64,000 bases of DNA, from contig OX235271.1 of the NCBI GenBank assembly GCA_944472155.2, positions 36,878,633 to 36,942,632 on the forward strand. The letters are read 5' to 3'. Made by a program: the position numbers and the translations under genes. Every line of letters begins with the position of its first letter. The stretch's first letter is position 1. Shown here in pieces: positions 10,401-25,800 of the stretch. Below the pieces are notes generated by a model. That model did no database searches and was not told the origin of the DNA. It saw only the letters and a list, made by a program, of their open reading frames with translations. The stretch comes from Trichobilharzia szidati. Its lineage: Eukaryota; Platyhelminthes; Trematoda; Strigeidida; Schistosomatidae.

Positions 10401-13400
10401 GATTCTTGAGAGTTCGATCACTGATGAGGTGTCGATAGGTGTTGACTAGAACAGTGTTCATTGGTTTTCGTGACAAAATCTCCGTTGAAAGAAGTTTTCA
10501 TATTTCCCTACACAAATCTCCCAATGAAGACATGCGCACACGCACACACATGTTAATATTCATAGAATAGGAGAAATCAATGAGAATTATGCAGTTTAGT
10601 ATACATTTAGAGTTTTCTATTGATTATTTCAATTTTGTTGACAGGTCAAGTGAACACAACTCATGTATGCCTATAATCTATTTAAATGTGATAGGAATAC
10701 GCTTATAACATTGAATAAAAGTACGCATACAATTTATTGTGGAAAAAAGTGCAGTAACAATCAGGACAACAAGAAGTGTGTGTTTTACAAATTATTGATT
10801 TGCAGAACAGAACTGATCAGTATCAATAGCCTCATGAAGTCTTTGCATAGATAAACATTACGAAATTACATTCGCATGCTATGCCATTCCGGAGACTATT
10901 GTATACGACAACGGCGGTCAGTTCACACTGCAATTATTTCAAGATTTCTGTCGAAGAGACAGTATACAACAGGTGCAAAAGCCACCTCATCACCTCCGAT
11001 CCAACAGTCACACACGAAATTTTGTGGACACTCTCAAGAAAGTTATAGTAAAAGCGGGGGGGGGGGGGAAGAGCTACACTAAAAATTATGCAGCAGTTCC
11101 TTTTCGTATACTGCAGGACGCCAACGACAGAACGGAAGAAAAGTCCACAGGAACTTTTAGTGGGACGGATGTTGCGCGCCCACCACCAAGTCATTGGAAC
11201 AGTACTACGGGTTATTTCCCAAAGGGTGACCTATTTGTTGTTGACTGTTTTAACTTATCAGTGTAATTAGTGTCTCTCAAGGCCATTTAAGGCGAATATA
11301 TATATATATATATATAATTGCTGTCAACCCTTTTCGCTGTTGATTTGAAACAGTGAAAGCTCCTACTTGAACGTTTATACTTGAAATTTGATCTAATTTG
11401 GCTCTATCGAGACACTTCAGTTTAGCTGCTAATCACAGTTAAATTTTCAGGTATTGGTTTTGTAGGGATTTTGGTTGATTGCATGGAGGATTTCATCATG
11501 AGCTGACATCAGAGTACTGGACAGCTGTTTCGTCCTAGTTTGGGACCCTTCATCAGTACGCACCCACCAAGAGTCCCAAACTAGGACGAAACAGATGTCC
11601 AGTACTCCCTGCAGGTTTTCCAGTGGTTCCCTAACTGATCTCAGCTCATGATAAAATCCTCCATGCAATGAAACAAAATCCCTACAAAACCAATACTTGA
11701 AAATTAATCTGATGCTCACTAGTGACTGGCCCTATTCAGGCAGTTAACCTGGGCGTCTAGTGGGAAACCGTGACCAGTAAGATACAGCAGGTTGAAGATG
11801 AGGCAGTAACTCATCGAAGAAGACATTGAGAAATGGTCGCGCTTTGTCGTGAATTGGCAGAAGTTACAATTCAAGGACCATTGGATCGGGTCCCAGTGGC
11901 TCAATGGTCTACGAGCTCGCCTTGTAACCAGAAGCTCCTGGGTTCGAACCTCGGTGGGTGCGTACTGATGAAGGGTCCCAGACTAGCCTGACGAAACAGC
12001 TGTCCAGTACTCCCAGGTTTTTCAGTGGTTCTCTAACTGATGTCAGCTCATGATGAAATCCTCCATGCAATCACAGTTAAACACAAAGAGAATTTGATTA
12101 ATAGATTGTCCGACCAACTGTCATTACATATTGATGAGAAATAGGTAAAATAAAAATGAATAGATAGCAGTTAACATATTTTTTTTTTAGAACAAGAGAA
12201 GTCTACTTACATCACTAGGTTTACAATCTTCAGGTAACAGTGAAGAGTCAGTGATGAGGACAGCTCTTGCACACCATCTATAGGGAAAATTATAAACAAT
12301 TTTTATTGATAGGAATAATAAGTAAAATTGTAGGAAACAAAATAGAATATAAAACTCAACATGCAAATCAGCGACCACATGCATATATGCTTACGTACTA
12401 CTAGGCAACGAGCCATGCTGAATGTGTGTGTGTGTGTGCAGGATCATGATATTGCCAAGTTGTTCAAGACAAAAAGAAAGGCACCACAAGATTTTCAAAA
12501 CCTGAGACACATTGAAAAGCATAGTAGAAGAATAGCCACTAGGCTAATTTATTCGTTAGGTATGATGTAAGCGGAGATTGGCAGAAAACACGAAAGATTT
12601 TTATAGAAAATCAAAACAAGTGGTAATTCAGCGAAGAGACTCTTTTCAACGAACTTATCATCAAGCTGTACAATCGTATATTTATACGGTTTTTAAGAAG
12701 TTATATCCGGTGAGGGAATTGAATCACAGGTGTGAATGCATAAAATAGTGATAGTAGTAGTAGTATGAAATGCAATTAAAAATAAAATGTTTTTGATTAT
12801 AATCATCGTTAAAAGTCAAGTGGCAAAACAATTAATGTCATATACAGAATAATTCATAGGATGGATAGAACTTGAAAAGGGTGTGCAATTATAGGATTAG
12901 TAGACAAATCGAATAAAATAAAAACGTTACGTAATATTGTGTGAAATATGATAACATAAAATTTAACGTCTTAAAAAGAATTGATTTAGAATAAGTCGAA
13001 CAAGTGAAATAATACCGGGGACAGTTCAAAGTGAGAATAGTAATAGTAATAATTGACGTAATAAAGGAAGAGAATACAAATTGAATAGACAAAATGAAAA
13101 ATTAGTAGAGCCAAAATATGATTGGGGATTACCATACTTTAGCATAGAGGGATTAAGACCATGAACGTTGGAGGGGTTGAACGAACCTTTTCTGTACACA
13201 GAGATCTGGCTTTTCTGTTTCAATAGCCGAAGATGGCTTCAGCAATACAGATGAGTCGGGTACTTAGTGATTTCGGTAAATTACTTTTTGCCTTGTAGAT
13301 GACTTTAAAGGCGGAGACTATAGAGATAGAGTGATCATTATTGGCCAGATGTTCAATGATCGCGCTTCTTATCGCTCCGCTTCCACCTCTTCGTAACCAT

Positions 13401-16400
13401 GCAGGATAGTGTTCTTGCACCCTCTTGGACAAAATTCGTGTTGAACGACCGATATACCTAGCTCCACACGAGCAGGTGAACTGGTAAACACACATAGAGT
13501 TGGTCAACAGCGGGATCTTGTCCTTCAGGTTATTGAACAATAATGGTCGACTAGAGAAGGCTATTCTCAGAGATACAGCAGGGAATGTTCTTTTCAGGGA
13601 TTGTGATATCCTTCTTTTCATGATATCGGAAGCTAAGTCACCTTTGAATTCCAAGCTCATGTACAGTATTTTCTTGAGTGCGGATGATAAGTCACGTTTT
13701 TTAGGATTTGAATGTATATTCTTGTCTATGAAACGTAGTGGAAATCAGTTTTCTATTAGTATTTTCCTCAAAAGATTTTTATAGGACTAAAAGTCTTTAG
13801 CTGTTGTGGCAACCAGAGGACTTTCGATTCATCACTGATAACAAAAAGGAGAAGAAGAAGCACCGATCACCAGAAACGGAAGAAATTTGAATGAGGTCAC
13901 TTCCTTCACTTATACAGTCAGGGAGCATCGTTTCACCTACACCCCGGCACAAATTAGAATGTCAAAGCCAGCAAAGATCGAAAAAGCAAGACAAACATTG
14001 ATTACTCTGGAATCAGTTTGGAAGTCTATTGCAGTCAGCATAGACAACAAGATTCAGACACCTTCAACAATAATATCCAATCAGGATTTCCAAGAGTCTT
14101 CTGCAGACGTTCATCAATAGACACCTTTACCATCTCTCGATACACTGAAGATTAGTTGACTGGTCAGAAAGGATAAGCAAAAAGAAACTCTGGCAGAGAA
14201 CCAACCAAATATGCAGAAGGAAGTGGAGATGGATTGAATATACGCTGAGAAGACCGTTGAGTGACATCACGCGTCAAACGATAGTTCGGGTGGAAGCGAC
14301 GAGTTGGGTGTCGGTCAGAGAGTGACATGTGTAGGAAATTTTTTGAGGAAGAGAAGGAAGGGATGACAACTTACAGGCAATTGTGGAGCTGGCTAAAGAT
14401 GGCTGCAGAGAAGAGGATGAAAGTGAGATGTTCTGTTAAAGCCCTGTGTTCAGCTCGGAACACAAGGGGATAATAATGAATAGTAGATTCAACGCTTTCA
14501 TCAAAGCTTATAAACTCTTCTAATGTATCTAATAACAACCAACAATTAAACTAAAGATTTTTCGCCCTGTTTATTTGTTTATTTATTTATTCGTACTCAG
14601 TGGTACAATTCGCCTGACAGAAGGTTTCAGCTGTAAACTGTCAGTTCAATGATTTCACAGCATGGTGCTTTAGGGCTAAATAGTTGGATAAATAAATATA
14701 GAGCTGACAGGAGATTAATTCATATAGTAAACAATCAGAGAATTGTGAAAGAAAAAAGTGCCCAAAAAAGTTACACCTAAATACAGGAGTTAAAGAATTA
14801 AGTGTCTATGATATCCAACGGGGCCTACTGATACTAGTGTAAATATTAAATTTTTCAGAATATAAATAAAACTATTATACCGAAGGGTTATACTTAGTTT
14901 AGTTATTAAGATGGGGTGATGATGAGTGCTGAGAGAGCGGAGAACTACTAGAAAGTATATCAGGATTGAAACTTAAACAAATGAGACATCCATCATATTA
15001 CAATTGGCAGAGGCATACTACTGCCTAGTAATGAACAGATAAAGAAGATTAGTTGAGACTCGAATCAGAAGATCTACTAACCAGATTATTTAGTGCAGCG
15101 TTCCAATCACAGAAAGTTTTTGAACTCAACGTTTTGAGGACGCCACCCAGCCAGTGTCTGTACGACTAGAAGTGGCTAGTTCAAATCAGTCAACAGTCAA
15201 AGACTTTATTACATGCATTGATCATCAGGCTTTGGTTTGACCACTACCCCCTAGGTCTTTTCCAATCCAATCTCATGTTAGCTAACATTTCTCGATGAGA
15301 GAAGGCAATGGCTTGGCATGGCGTAACACGTGTCCAATCCATCTCGATCGATCACAGTCTCATCCATTGATTTTATCTTCTTACCTAACACACTTTACAC
15401 TTACACGCTTAGGTACTACTACTCACCATATTATATCGTCTAACACAAAATTACTATTATTATTATTGTTCCCTTGGGTTCCTAGTGGAACATAGGGCTT
15501 CAACTGCACGTCTCCACTTGCTTCTGTCTTCTGCTGTACTTTTCACCTGCATCCATGTTAGTCCATACTGTTTCAGCTCCTCTTCACACGATCTCCTCCA
15601 TGTCACCCTTGGACGTCCCACTCGCCGCTTTCCTTTCGGCTTCCACTCGAGCTATGGCCTGACGCGCAATGTCACCCAGCGGCCTCCTCAGCGAGTGTCC
15701 AATCCATCTCCACTTTCTCCTGCATATTTGTTGGGCGATTGGTTCTTGTTTTGTTTGTTCCCATAGTTTCTTGTTGGTGATTCTTTCCGGTATAGAGCGA
15801 AGACAGTTGTTGATAAAGGTCTGCAACCTGTCTAACACAAAAGATAGAACGTAAACACCTATGGTTAAAAGACATCTAGCCTCTTCAAATCTTCCAATAA
15901 CAAAAGTCACGTCTCACAACCGTCAAGCTATTAGTATCACAAAATTTCGGATTTAGAAAAAAATACTTACTGTTTGATATGTTTACTAATCCAAGAGAAT
16001 GGTAAACACTCTGGTGACAGAACAATACACTTAGTTCGTACTTCTTTGCCATTGGATAGATGAACAATGATGTCATCTTGGTCATTTCTTGGTGATATAG
16101 ACTGGGATGCTGACGCTGATGACGACAGAGATGTATTGGTTACTGCTGTTGTTATTGCTTCATTAGATGAGGTAGGCTCAGTGGATTGAGGTGGTCTGCG
16201 CTCAATTTTTGTTATTGTACATTCTAGACAAAATGTTGCGCCAAAAACAGCTGACATTCTAAAAATAAGATTCCAGCAAGACATTGGATTAATAGAAACT
16301 ATAGAAAACGGAATTACCAATATCTTAAGCATATCGAACTTATTCTCTCTGTTGGGTGTTGTCAGCATTGCCTACACTACCTATAAAACAGTTCATAAAT

Positions 16401-19400
16401 ATTTTTGCAAAAGAGACACAAACATAGAGTAAAAATAAATTCTTAGCGCAAAGTCATTCAAAGTGGAAAATTCACGAAAGCACAACATTGCTGACATTCA
16501 GAACTACAAAGGTATAACTTTTTCTATGCATTCAGAGGCTTTTCGATAATTATTCTACCAGGATTGATGCATTCAGTTTCATCTTAATTGTTATATCACA
16601 CTTATTTGTTTCGATAATGTACTGCCTGAGTGCCTGACTGGTTTCAATGCAGAACTTCGCACAGATGTGCAGCAGTTCGAGTTGCTACACTTTCTCTATA
16701 TACTATACAAAGCAAGAGAAGAGAGTAAAGAGAGATAATAAATAGAAATATGAAGCAACAAGAATAGAAATATGGAAGAACAATAGAATTTTATGTGATA
16801 TTATAAATCACAAGGAGTGGATGCATATGCGCCATTGAGAATGATTTTGAGCCGTATCATCAATAGTCTCCAGCGATTGGTTTTTACCGTCCGGAGAACC
16901 CCAACCAGGAAGTCTACACCTTCCTACATGGCGTAAACCAGATGTTGTGGATTTCATTGACTGATGAAACCATGTTTTGGTTTGACCACCACTAGCTCTT
17001 TTCCAACCAGGTCCTCTACCAGCTAACATTTCCCGTCCAAGAAGGCTATGGCTAGGCATGTATGCATGCCACATGAACTAACCATCTCACTCAATCGATG
17101 TAACTTCACAACCTTGTCGATTAATCTCCCCTCCTTATCTAGCACTCGACCCACACCTAATCTCGATATTACTCACCCTATTATACCACCTAACACGGGA
17201 GATAGAATGCAGGCATCTATGATGAAAGACAGCTAGCCAGCCTTTTCATGTCTTCTATTTTCAATGAACATGTCTCACAGTCATGATGAAGGAGGCGGAG
17301 CAAATTCCTGAGCAGTACACGCGTCCTTTGGTCGACAGCCGGATACCACGTATACGCCAGAGACGGCGTAAATTAGCAAATGCCAAACGAGTCTTCTGTA
17401 TCCGTGCTGAGATTTTGTCAGCGATCAACCCATTGACGCTGATGCAACTCTCACTCTTCTCCTTATAGCATTATACATCCTTTGTTTGCATTCTTCTCAT
17501 TTCTTACCCTCTAGATGATGTTCAGACAGGTGTGGTAAATAGAACCCACTAAGCAGTAACGCTTGACCTTATTTCAACAATACCTAGTCTTTAGCAAGTT
17601 GGATCAGTGTCTCAGTTATACACCAGAAACTTCAAAATGGTAAAATATGCAGCATTTTGGTTGTCACCTACAAATTATACTACTTTAAACCAATAGTCTA
17701 TGCGCGAAAACTAACAAGTTGGCAGAAGAAGCAGAGAAGATAGAACTTCTTTAAAGAAACATAGAAAAGACAGAGATTACGAAAATATCTAACCAACAAC
17801 AACAAGCACCAATCACTGTCAACGGGAGAAGTTTGAAGGAAATCACCGCTTTCACTTATCCAGGCAGCATCGTTCCAACGACGGGCTGTGGCACGGATGA
17901 AGATGTCAAAGCCAGTCAGGATCGCAAAGACAACAGAGACAGTCATTACTCTCAAACCAGTCTGGAGATCTTCTGTAATCAGCATATAGAGAACAAGATT
18001 CAGATTTTCAATAATAATTTCAAAGCATCGAAAATATCCATTGAGTCATGAAGAAAATAAAAGACAAATTCAGGGAAGAGAATTTTCTTTATCGACGAAA
18101 TTGTCTTTAGAGGTTGTACAGTCGTATTTAAATTTACCAAAAATGTACAGTATTCTATTACTGAGAAATATGTTTCTTTCGAACATTTTCACACTCTCTT
18201 CACACTTGTTTTATTCTTACTCAATAGCAATTTTAACCTAATCAAATTTCTAACCACTTCTTCCTTTGTGCCGTTGAATACTACGTAATTTACAACTTTT
18301 ATTTTTTACTTCTAAAGCCACTTTTGAATTATATCAATTACGTCACCCCTTATTACTTAATAATAGACTACTATAAATTTTTAGTAAATATAAATACGAC
18401 TGTACAGCCTCTGCAGATGATTTCGTCGATAAGGCAAATTTTCTTCGCTGAATTTGTCTTTTAATTTCAAAGCAGCTTTTCTAATATGGTTTAGAGGCTC
18501 AGTAGACATTTCTAGTAGGTTTCAGACTTTCACCAACAGCAGCCTTCGCTGGCTCTATATTGAAGATCACATGGCCAGCCAGAAAAGATAAGCAACATGG
18601 AACTTTGACTGGCAACAAACCAACCAAGAACCTATTACCCCCCAAGAAAGTGCAGAAGGAAATAGAGATGAATAGGAGAAACACTGAGATGACCATTGAG
18701 TGACGTCGAGAGCCAGCTCATCGCTCAGATGGAATCCGAATAGGGAGCGAAGAGATGGGCGTGGCTCTGAGGGTGACATGGAGCAGATCGTGTGAGTAGG
18801 AGGAGATGAGAGCGTATAGCTAGGTGATTGTGGAGGCTGCTAAATGGGACTTCAGGGAAGAGGATAAAATGAAGATGTACAGTGGAACCCAAGAGAAAAT
18901 AATAATAATAATAACAATAGGACTTTCATCATGAGCTGACACTAGTTAGAGAACCATTGGAGAACCTGCAGGGAGTACTGGACAGCTGTTTCGTCCTAGT
19001 TTGGGACTCTCCAGCAGTACGCACCCACCGGGATTCGAACCCAGGACCTTCTGGTTACAAGGCGAGCTCGTATACCATTAAGCCACTGGGACCCGATTCA
19101 ATGGCCCATGAATTCTAACTTCTGCCAATTCACGACATAGCGCGACCCCTAGCTAATGTCTTTGGCGAGTATTTGTCCTCACACCTGACCTGCTGGGTCG
19201 GTCGGTCCTGGGTTCGAATCCCAGTGGGTGCGTACTGCTGAAGAGTCCCAAACTAGGATGAAACAGCTGTTCAGTACTCCCTGCAGGTTTTCCAATGGTT
19301 CTTTAACTAATTTCAGCTCATGATGAAAATCCTGTAACCAACCAAATCCCTACAAACCAACACTTGAAAATTATGTCAATAATTCTTCTTCACACCTACT

Positions 19401-19753
19401 ATTTATATCACAAAACGCCTTTAACTCTAAGGAATTCGTACATGAAGAAGAAACAGAGTAAGATTTATAGACACACATAACAATTTTAATTTATGGTATT
19501 AAGACTGTTGCAGATTAAACAAGTCCAAATAATTTACATACGAATCGAAAGCACGAAACTCACCGACAGTAACCTTGGGTTAAATCTCCACTGCCGTACA
19601 TTGGCCATAAGATTGGATATGGTCCAAATCGACCCATAGAGAACAAAAGTCGTCTGATTCTAAAGATGGCCTATTGAAATAGCGAAATAGCACAAGTAGA
19701 TGAAAGCTGCTTTTACACAGGTACACTACTGCAACTTTAAATGTCTTGAATTT

Positions 19754-19802
<49 letters not shown>

Positions 19803-22800
19803 TATTACAAAGGCAACAACTGTAATTTGACTCTCCCGTTGATTGGTTGAGCCACAATGTTCGGACTCTGTTGACACGTCGGTTCCTAGTGAGGACACTT
19901 CAACGATATCTGAGGACATGCACAACATGTGTCCTGGCCACCTCAAACGATGTAGCATCACAATCACATCGATTGACCTTTCCTCCTTGTCTAACATTCG
20001 ACGTCTAACCTCAATATTACTCATCATATTATATCATCTATCACGGAGGATAGAAAGCAGAGGCTTATGGCCGAAGATACTTAACCTTTTCATATCTTCC
20101 ACTTATAATGGACATGTCTCACGGATATAAAGGAGGATGGAGAGAAGTGTTGAATAGTACACACATTTGATTGATAGCAGGATGTCACGTCTAATTCAGA
20201 GATGGCGTAAGTTGGCATGCATGCATGCCCGCTGCCTGAGAACATAGGTGTGCTACGCAGATGCTGGACGCATGGCCGTGAACAGATCATCTGCCTCCAC
20301 CATCTCCTCGGTGTTAACCTCAACTAACTTGAGGAGTATCAGTGAGGGTATCGATAACGAGCAAATGACAGTGCTAGTTCTTTGATCTCCGTCGAATTGT
20401 TGTTCTCCCCATAAAGTGAACGATTCCCCTGGGACGAACGTTTCCGGTGCGGGGAATTTTAATTTGGCTTTGTAACTTGACGACTGTGTTAATGGTCATC
20501 AAAGCTATTTGGAATGCTGCGACCACTGCTTGAACCATGTCAGCGGCAGGCGTTGAGGTCGGCGAAATCGATGGGGTTGATGACTTTGGTATCGTCTTCT
20601 TGATTATGTATGCATGTAATATCAGCAGATCCCAAGTTCTTCGTATCTCGCTTTGATTTAAACGAGTTTCGTAGTGAGATTTCACCAGCAATCAGTTCAT
20701 CGGGGCTGACTTAACTTCTCAAGTAAGTCAAGTGGTCCAATACGTTCTACCACTTCACATCTTACATTTATGCTAGGAGATCGCGTAAACCAGTCCTGTA
20801 GCACCATTTTACATTTTACAGGAACAAATCACAAACCAAACATTATAAGATTTCTGCTCCAGATGTCCTGAAGACTCTACATTTTATCGGCATCTTCACC
20901 TGGTAGGATTATGTCATCCACATATTCTAAGTCAATAAGACTATTCCGTGGTAACAAGTCAATCCTCAAGTTGCTGAGGTCATTTAAGGTTAATTGTAAC
21001 TAAGTAAAGATTAGTGAGTGTCTAGAATTTCGAAAATGATTAAAAAAATTTGTGAATAATTCCGAACCATACTACCAATAGTCACTCCCTCCCTCTGTCT
21101 CTCTCTCTCTCTCTCTCACCATCTAGTGTAGCTGGAGACGTCCCTTAATACATGATCCTGGCTGGCTGGCTGGCTGGATTCAACATAGAACTTGGCACCG
21201 AAGTGCACCAGTTCGAGTTGCCACGTTCCAAAGAGCACACAAAGGTAGACAAGAAGATGAGTGAAGAGAATCAATAGAGTTTTGACAAGTATAAGAGTGA
21301 AACAGAATGAGTAATGGTAGAGAGGAATATGAAAGTTTACAGAGACTGAATACATCTGCGTAAGCCATTGACAACGATTTTTAGCCATGTCACCTAGTGT
21401 CTCCAGCCATTGATTCTTAGAGTCCCGAGGGCTGGCCCGAACCCGGAAGTCTGCATCTCCCTACCTGACTCAGTTTAACTGTCAGGGATTTCATGGATTG
21501 ATTGATGCGATGTTTTTGTTTGGCCACCTCTTACTCTTTTCCAACCTGCACCTATATCAGCTAGTAATGCCCGTCGGGGGAGGCGATAGTTAGGCATGCG
21601 CAGCACGTGATCTAGCCATCTCAATCTATGTAACTTAATAGCCTCTTCGATTGATTTTCCCTCTTTGCCCCAACACTCTACGCCTAACGTCAACATTACT
21701 TACCTTATTATACCACCTAACGCGAGAAAGAGATCGTAAACATCTGTGGTCAAAAACAGACAACCTTTTCATGTCTTCAACTCGTATTGGCCATGTTTCA
21801 GAGCCATAGAGAAGGATGGAGCGAACTGGTGAGCAATACACACGTCCCTTGGTTGATAGCCGGATGTCACGCCTACGCCAGAGACGGTGAAATACATGAT
21901 TCACAAAGTGATAATAACAATAATCAGCAGAAATGTGAATATCAACTAATTACCCACCTCCTTTGTTTTAATATGCTGATTGCTAAACGATAAATTTGTT
22001 ATCAGTAGCTGTTGGGTAAATTTATCAAGTTTACGTTTCTCAGATAACAGATCTTGAAATGGACGATTTTCATAAGCTGAAATTCATTCATAAAAGAGAA
22101 ATGCGTAAACTAGGTGAAAGAATAAATAAATGAATAAATAATATAAAAACTAGTTCAATCAACAGTGTAACTTGAGTATGGTCATGAGTACTTTTTAAGC
22201 AATAAACTTTAAGTCAGCTGACCACTCAAATCGAAATAGCCTTAGGTGTGTTAAACTTGTCCAACAGTGACAGACAGATAATGACAAACTCTTCAGAGAG
22301 AAAAAAATTAACTGCCACATTTACTAAACATATAATTAACCTTATCGACAAAAAATAGTGCATACTACATGCTATTTTACCAAATAAGTACTTTGGTTTA
22401 GATATAGTAGTGTTATTGAGTAGTGCTGGTGGTTCAATGAGAGAATGCCCGGCAGCCATGCATGAGGTCCAGGGTTCGACTACTGGCTAATGTATTCCTA
22501 AACCTCGCCTACCCAGTAGTAACTTAGAAAAGGAAGGAAGGTTAGGCGTGAGACTATCAACTTCACCGTGTAGAAACATCATAAGAGTGACTGGAACTGC
22601 ATAGCTTAAAACAGAACTTGAAGCTCTATATTCCACTCGGGACGAAAAAGCAATGAAGAAGAACGCTATTGAAGCCGTCACGTGTACATTATTATTACTA
22701 TTATTCATTCTGTGGGTCCCAAATAGAATACAAAGCTTCAGTGGCACCTATCCGTTCCACTCGGTTCTCTGACATCATTTTCAGCCAACTCCACAACTAA

Positions 22801-25800
22801 CCACAGGCCTTCATATCTTTCCTACACGATCTTCTCAACATCACCCCGAAACATGCATCGAACTTGTTTTTTCTCATTTGGGCTCCAATCGAGTGATGAC
22901 CTGGCGTGTGATGTTACTCCACCATTTCCTCGGCGTATGTTCGCCAATCCATCTCCATTTTTTTCTGCATATTTTTTGGGTGACAGATTCTGGGCTAGTT
23001 CATTTTCAGAGTTTATTGTTGCTTACCTTTCCTGGCATTATTGTCTACCGACTCAATGTTCTATTCTGTCACTCCTGGATTGTACTTGTGATGACAGAGA
23101 TACAGGTAAATGAATGCGGTTGACAGTGTACAGCATGTTGGTAAGCTATTCAAAGGTAGTAGGCAAAAATGTGTTCAAACACTAGTTCATTCACAACAAA
23201 TCCACAACAGTTAGTCTAAGTCACGTAGGAAGGTGTAGACTTCCTGCTTCGGGTCCTCGGGACGGTAAAAACCAATGGTTGGAAACAATTGGTGACATGG
23301 CTCAAAATCGTTCTCAATGAATAGCGCAGATGCATCCACTCCTTGTGACTTATGATTTCCAATGAAACTGTTTTCTTCTTCGTTATTACTATTCCTTTGT
23401 CTCACACCTCTGTTTACTGTCTTTATTATGCATTTCTTCTACTTTCTTCTCTTGCTTTGTGTGCTACGAGGAGGGAGTGTGGCGACTTGAACTGCCACAC
23501 ATATGTGCAAAGTTCTATGTCGAAAACCGACCGACCGAGTTTATTCATGATTCCATGAGTTGTTTGAATAGTTCAGCAACATGTTGTTTTTACCAACAAT
23601 CTATAAATGTCACTATTCACATTAGTGACTACAAATACTGAAGTTGACAAAGGTAAAAAGGCTTGCATCGATAATGCGATTTATTTTGTTTCAATCACTA
23701 ATGCCTAACATAACGAGCATTTTAGTCCGATAGCCTATACACTCACATGGAACTCAGTTCAGTCAATTTAACTGGTAAGAAATAACGATCCTTGACCATT
23801 ATTATTATTATTATTAAAAAAGCTGCACACAGCATAAGAAACAAGATCCCAATTCCCGACACCAATGACAAGTCAATGCTTCCATATGTGTCTCACAGAC
23901 TTGGTGCGCACGTCACGCAAAAGCACTTCCAAAAGGATACCACAGACTTTCATCAACAGCTGCCTTTGCTGGCTCCATACCAAAGATCAGATGCCTGACC
24001 AGAAAGGATCAGCAACAAAAAACTCGGTCTGGGAAGGAGCCAACTGACGAAGAACCTAGTGGAGATGGATCGGACATAATCTGAGGAGACCGTTGGACGC
24101 CAGACAGCCCCACGAGTGGAACCCGAAATGGGCGCAGGTTCAGGGGTGATGTGGAGGAGGTTGCATCAGAAGGATGTGACAGCCTGTGGGTAGTTTTGGA
24201 GCCACTGAAGCTTCATGTTCCATTTGGAACCCACTGAATGAATGAATGAATAATAATAATAATAATAAAGGAAAGAAGTTGTGTGAGTAACTTGATATGA
24301 TTATGAGCAATAATTTGTGCTCGAAACGTCATCAGTTAATGTTACTGTGTGATTTATCAAAATAAAATCTTATCCATAATGGAGTTACACTCTACCACAG
24401 TGCCCAAGTTTTATACTTATATCAATAATACTAAAAGGTAATAGTTTTAAGCCCAATTTTACAGACAGTCAATTTTCAGAAGCTAAGGATTCTGAAAACA
24501 GAAATGCTTTATTCAACTGGAATCACAAGCAACCATTTAGATAATTTATGCCTTAACTATTAGGCTAGACAACAATTATGCATGAGATAATACTCAAAGT
24601 AGGGGAGGGGGGAAAATTTTAAGCAAAAAGTAGGAGTGAGAGAATTATTTTCCAAAAACCGAAAAAGAAATCAATTTACCCAAATAATCTGCGTCACGTT
24701 CAACATTCACTGTATCAGGCTGTGTATCATTGATAATCAAATGAAAACACCATTCAAAAAATGAGCCTAAAGCTCTTTTTTGATGTAAACTCAATAGGCG
24801 TGTTTTAAACACATCTGAACGACAAACAGGAATCTGATAAGAACAAACAAAAATAAAAAAGTATGTAAAGCAATGGAGAGAGAGAGACAGCAATAAAATT
24901 AAAACGAATCTGATCTGTTTCAAGTTTGACCACGGGCTGATATCAGTTAGGGAGTACTGGACAGTTGTTTCGTCCTAGCTTGGGACTCCTCATCAGCACT
25001 CACCCACAATCTCCCGGTTACAAGTCAAGCTCCTACACCATTCAACTACTGGGACTTGAATCAATGGCTGACGAATTCCAACTTCTGCTAATTAGTGATT
25101 TTAGCGCGACCACTGGCCACTGGACATTGGTGAGTATTTACCCTCACTCCCAACCGAGCATGACTTGTAACCGGATGGTCCTGGATTCGAACCCCAGCGG
25201 GTGCGTACCACCGATGAGTCCCAAACTTGGACGAAACATCCGTCCAGTACTCACTGCTGGTTTTCAATGGTTCTCTAATTGATATTAATCCTCAGTCAAA
25301 CTTGAAACAAATCGAATCTCTACAAACTAACTCTTAGAATTTGAATTAGACTATTTTGGAATAGTTTTGGCTTAGCTAACCTAATTGGAGTTGAAACATG
25401 AATCTGGGACGCGGGATCATTGCACAAATTAAATCTGCAGACATTTTGGTTTCACTTTCAATCATTATAGAGTTAATTCAACAGAATCTGATGAGGGAAA
25501 AAATTCCCAGTTGATCAAATTAACCCTATGTTAGTTACAACCTCTATTAATCAACAATGTGGTTTTCAGGTTGACGACAATAGACAGTTTTATTCAGAAG
25601 TAGATAACTTCAAAATTGGTATAACTAATAATTGTGCTAGACAAGATGTATTTTATCCAGCGGTGGTTATATAAAGTGATGACAGTGCAAGATTAACCAA
25701 CAAACGACTTAAGAAATCCCTGGCTAGAACATTTGCTAAGGCTAAATTGATTCTTGTTTACTAAACAGTATGTTCGTTAGTTCAGTCAAAAATCGACAGA

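Noticed and set aside
15485..15766. Plus-strand frames over RTE copies (also 22853-23123, 26999-27208)
   Set aside because: They are antisense readings of RTE-A, whose minus strand carries the real RT-related coding.
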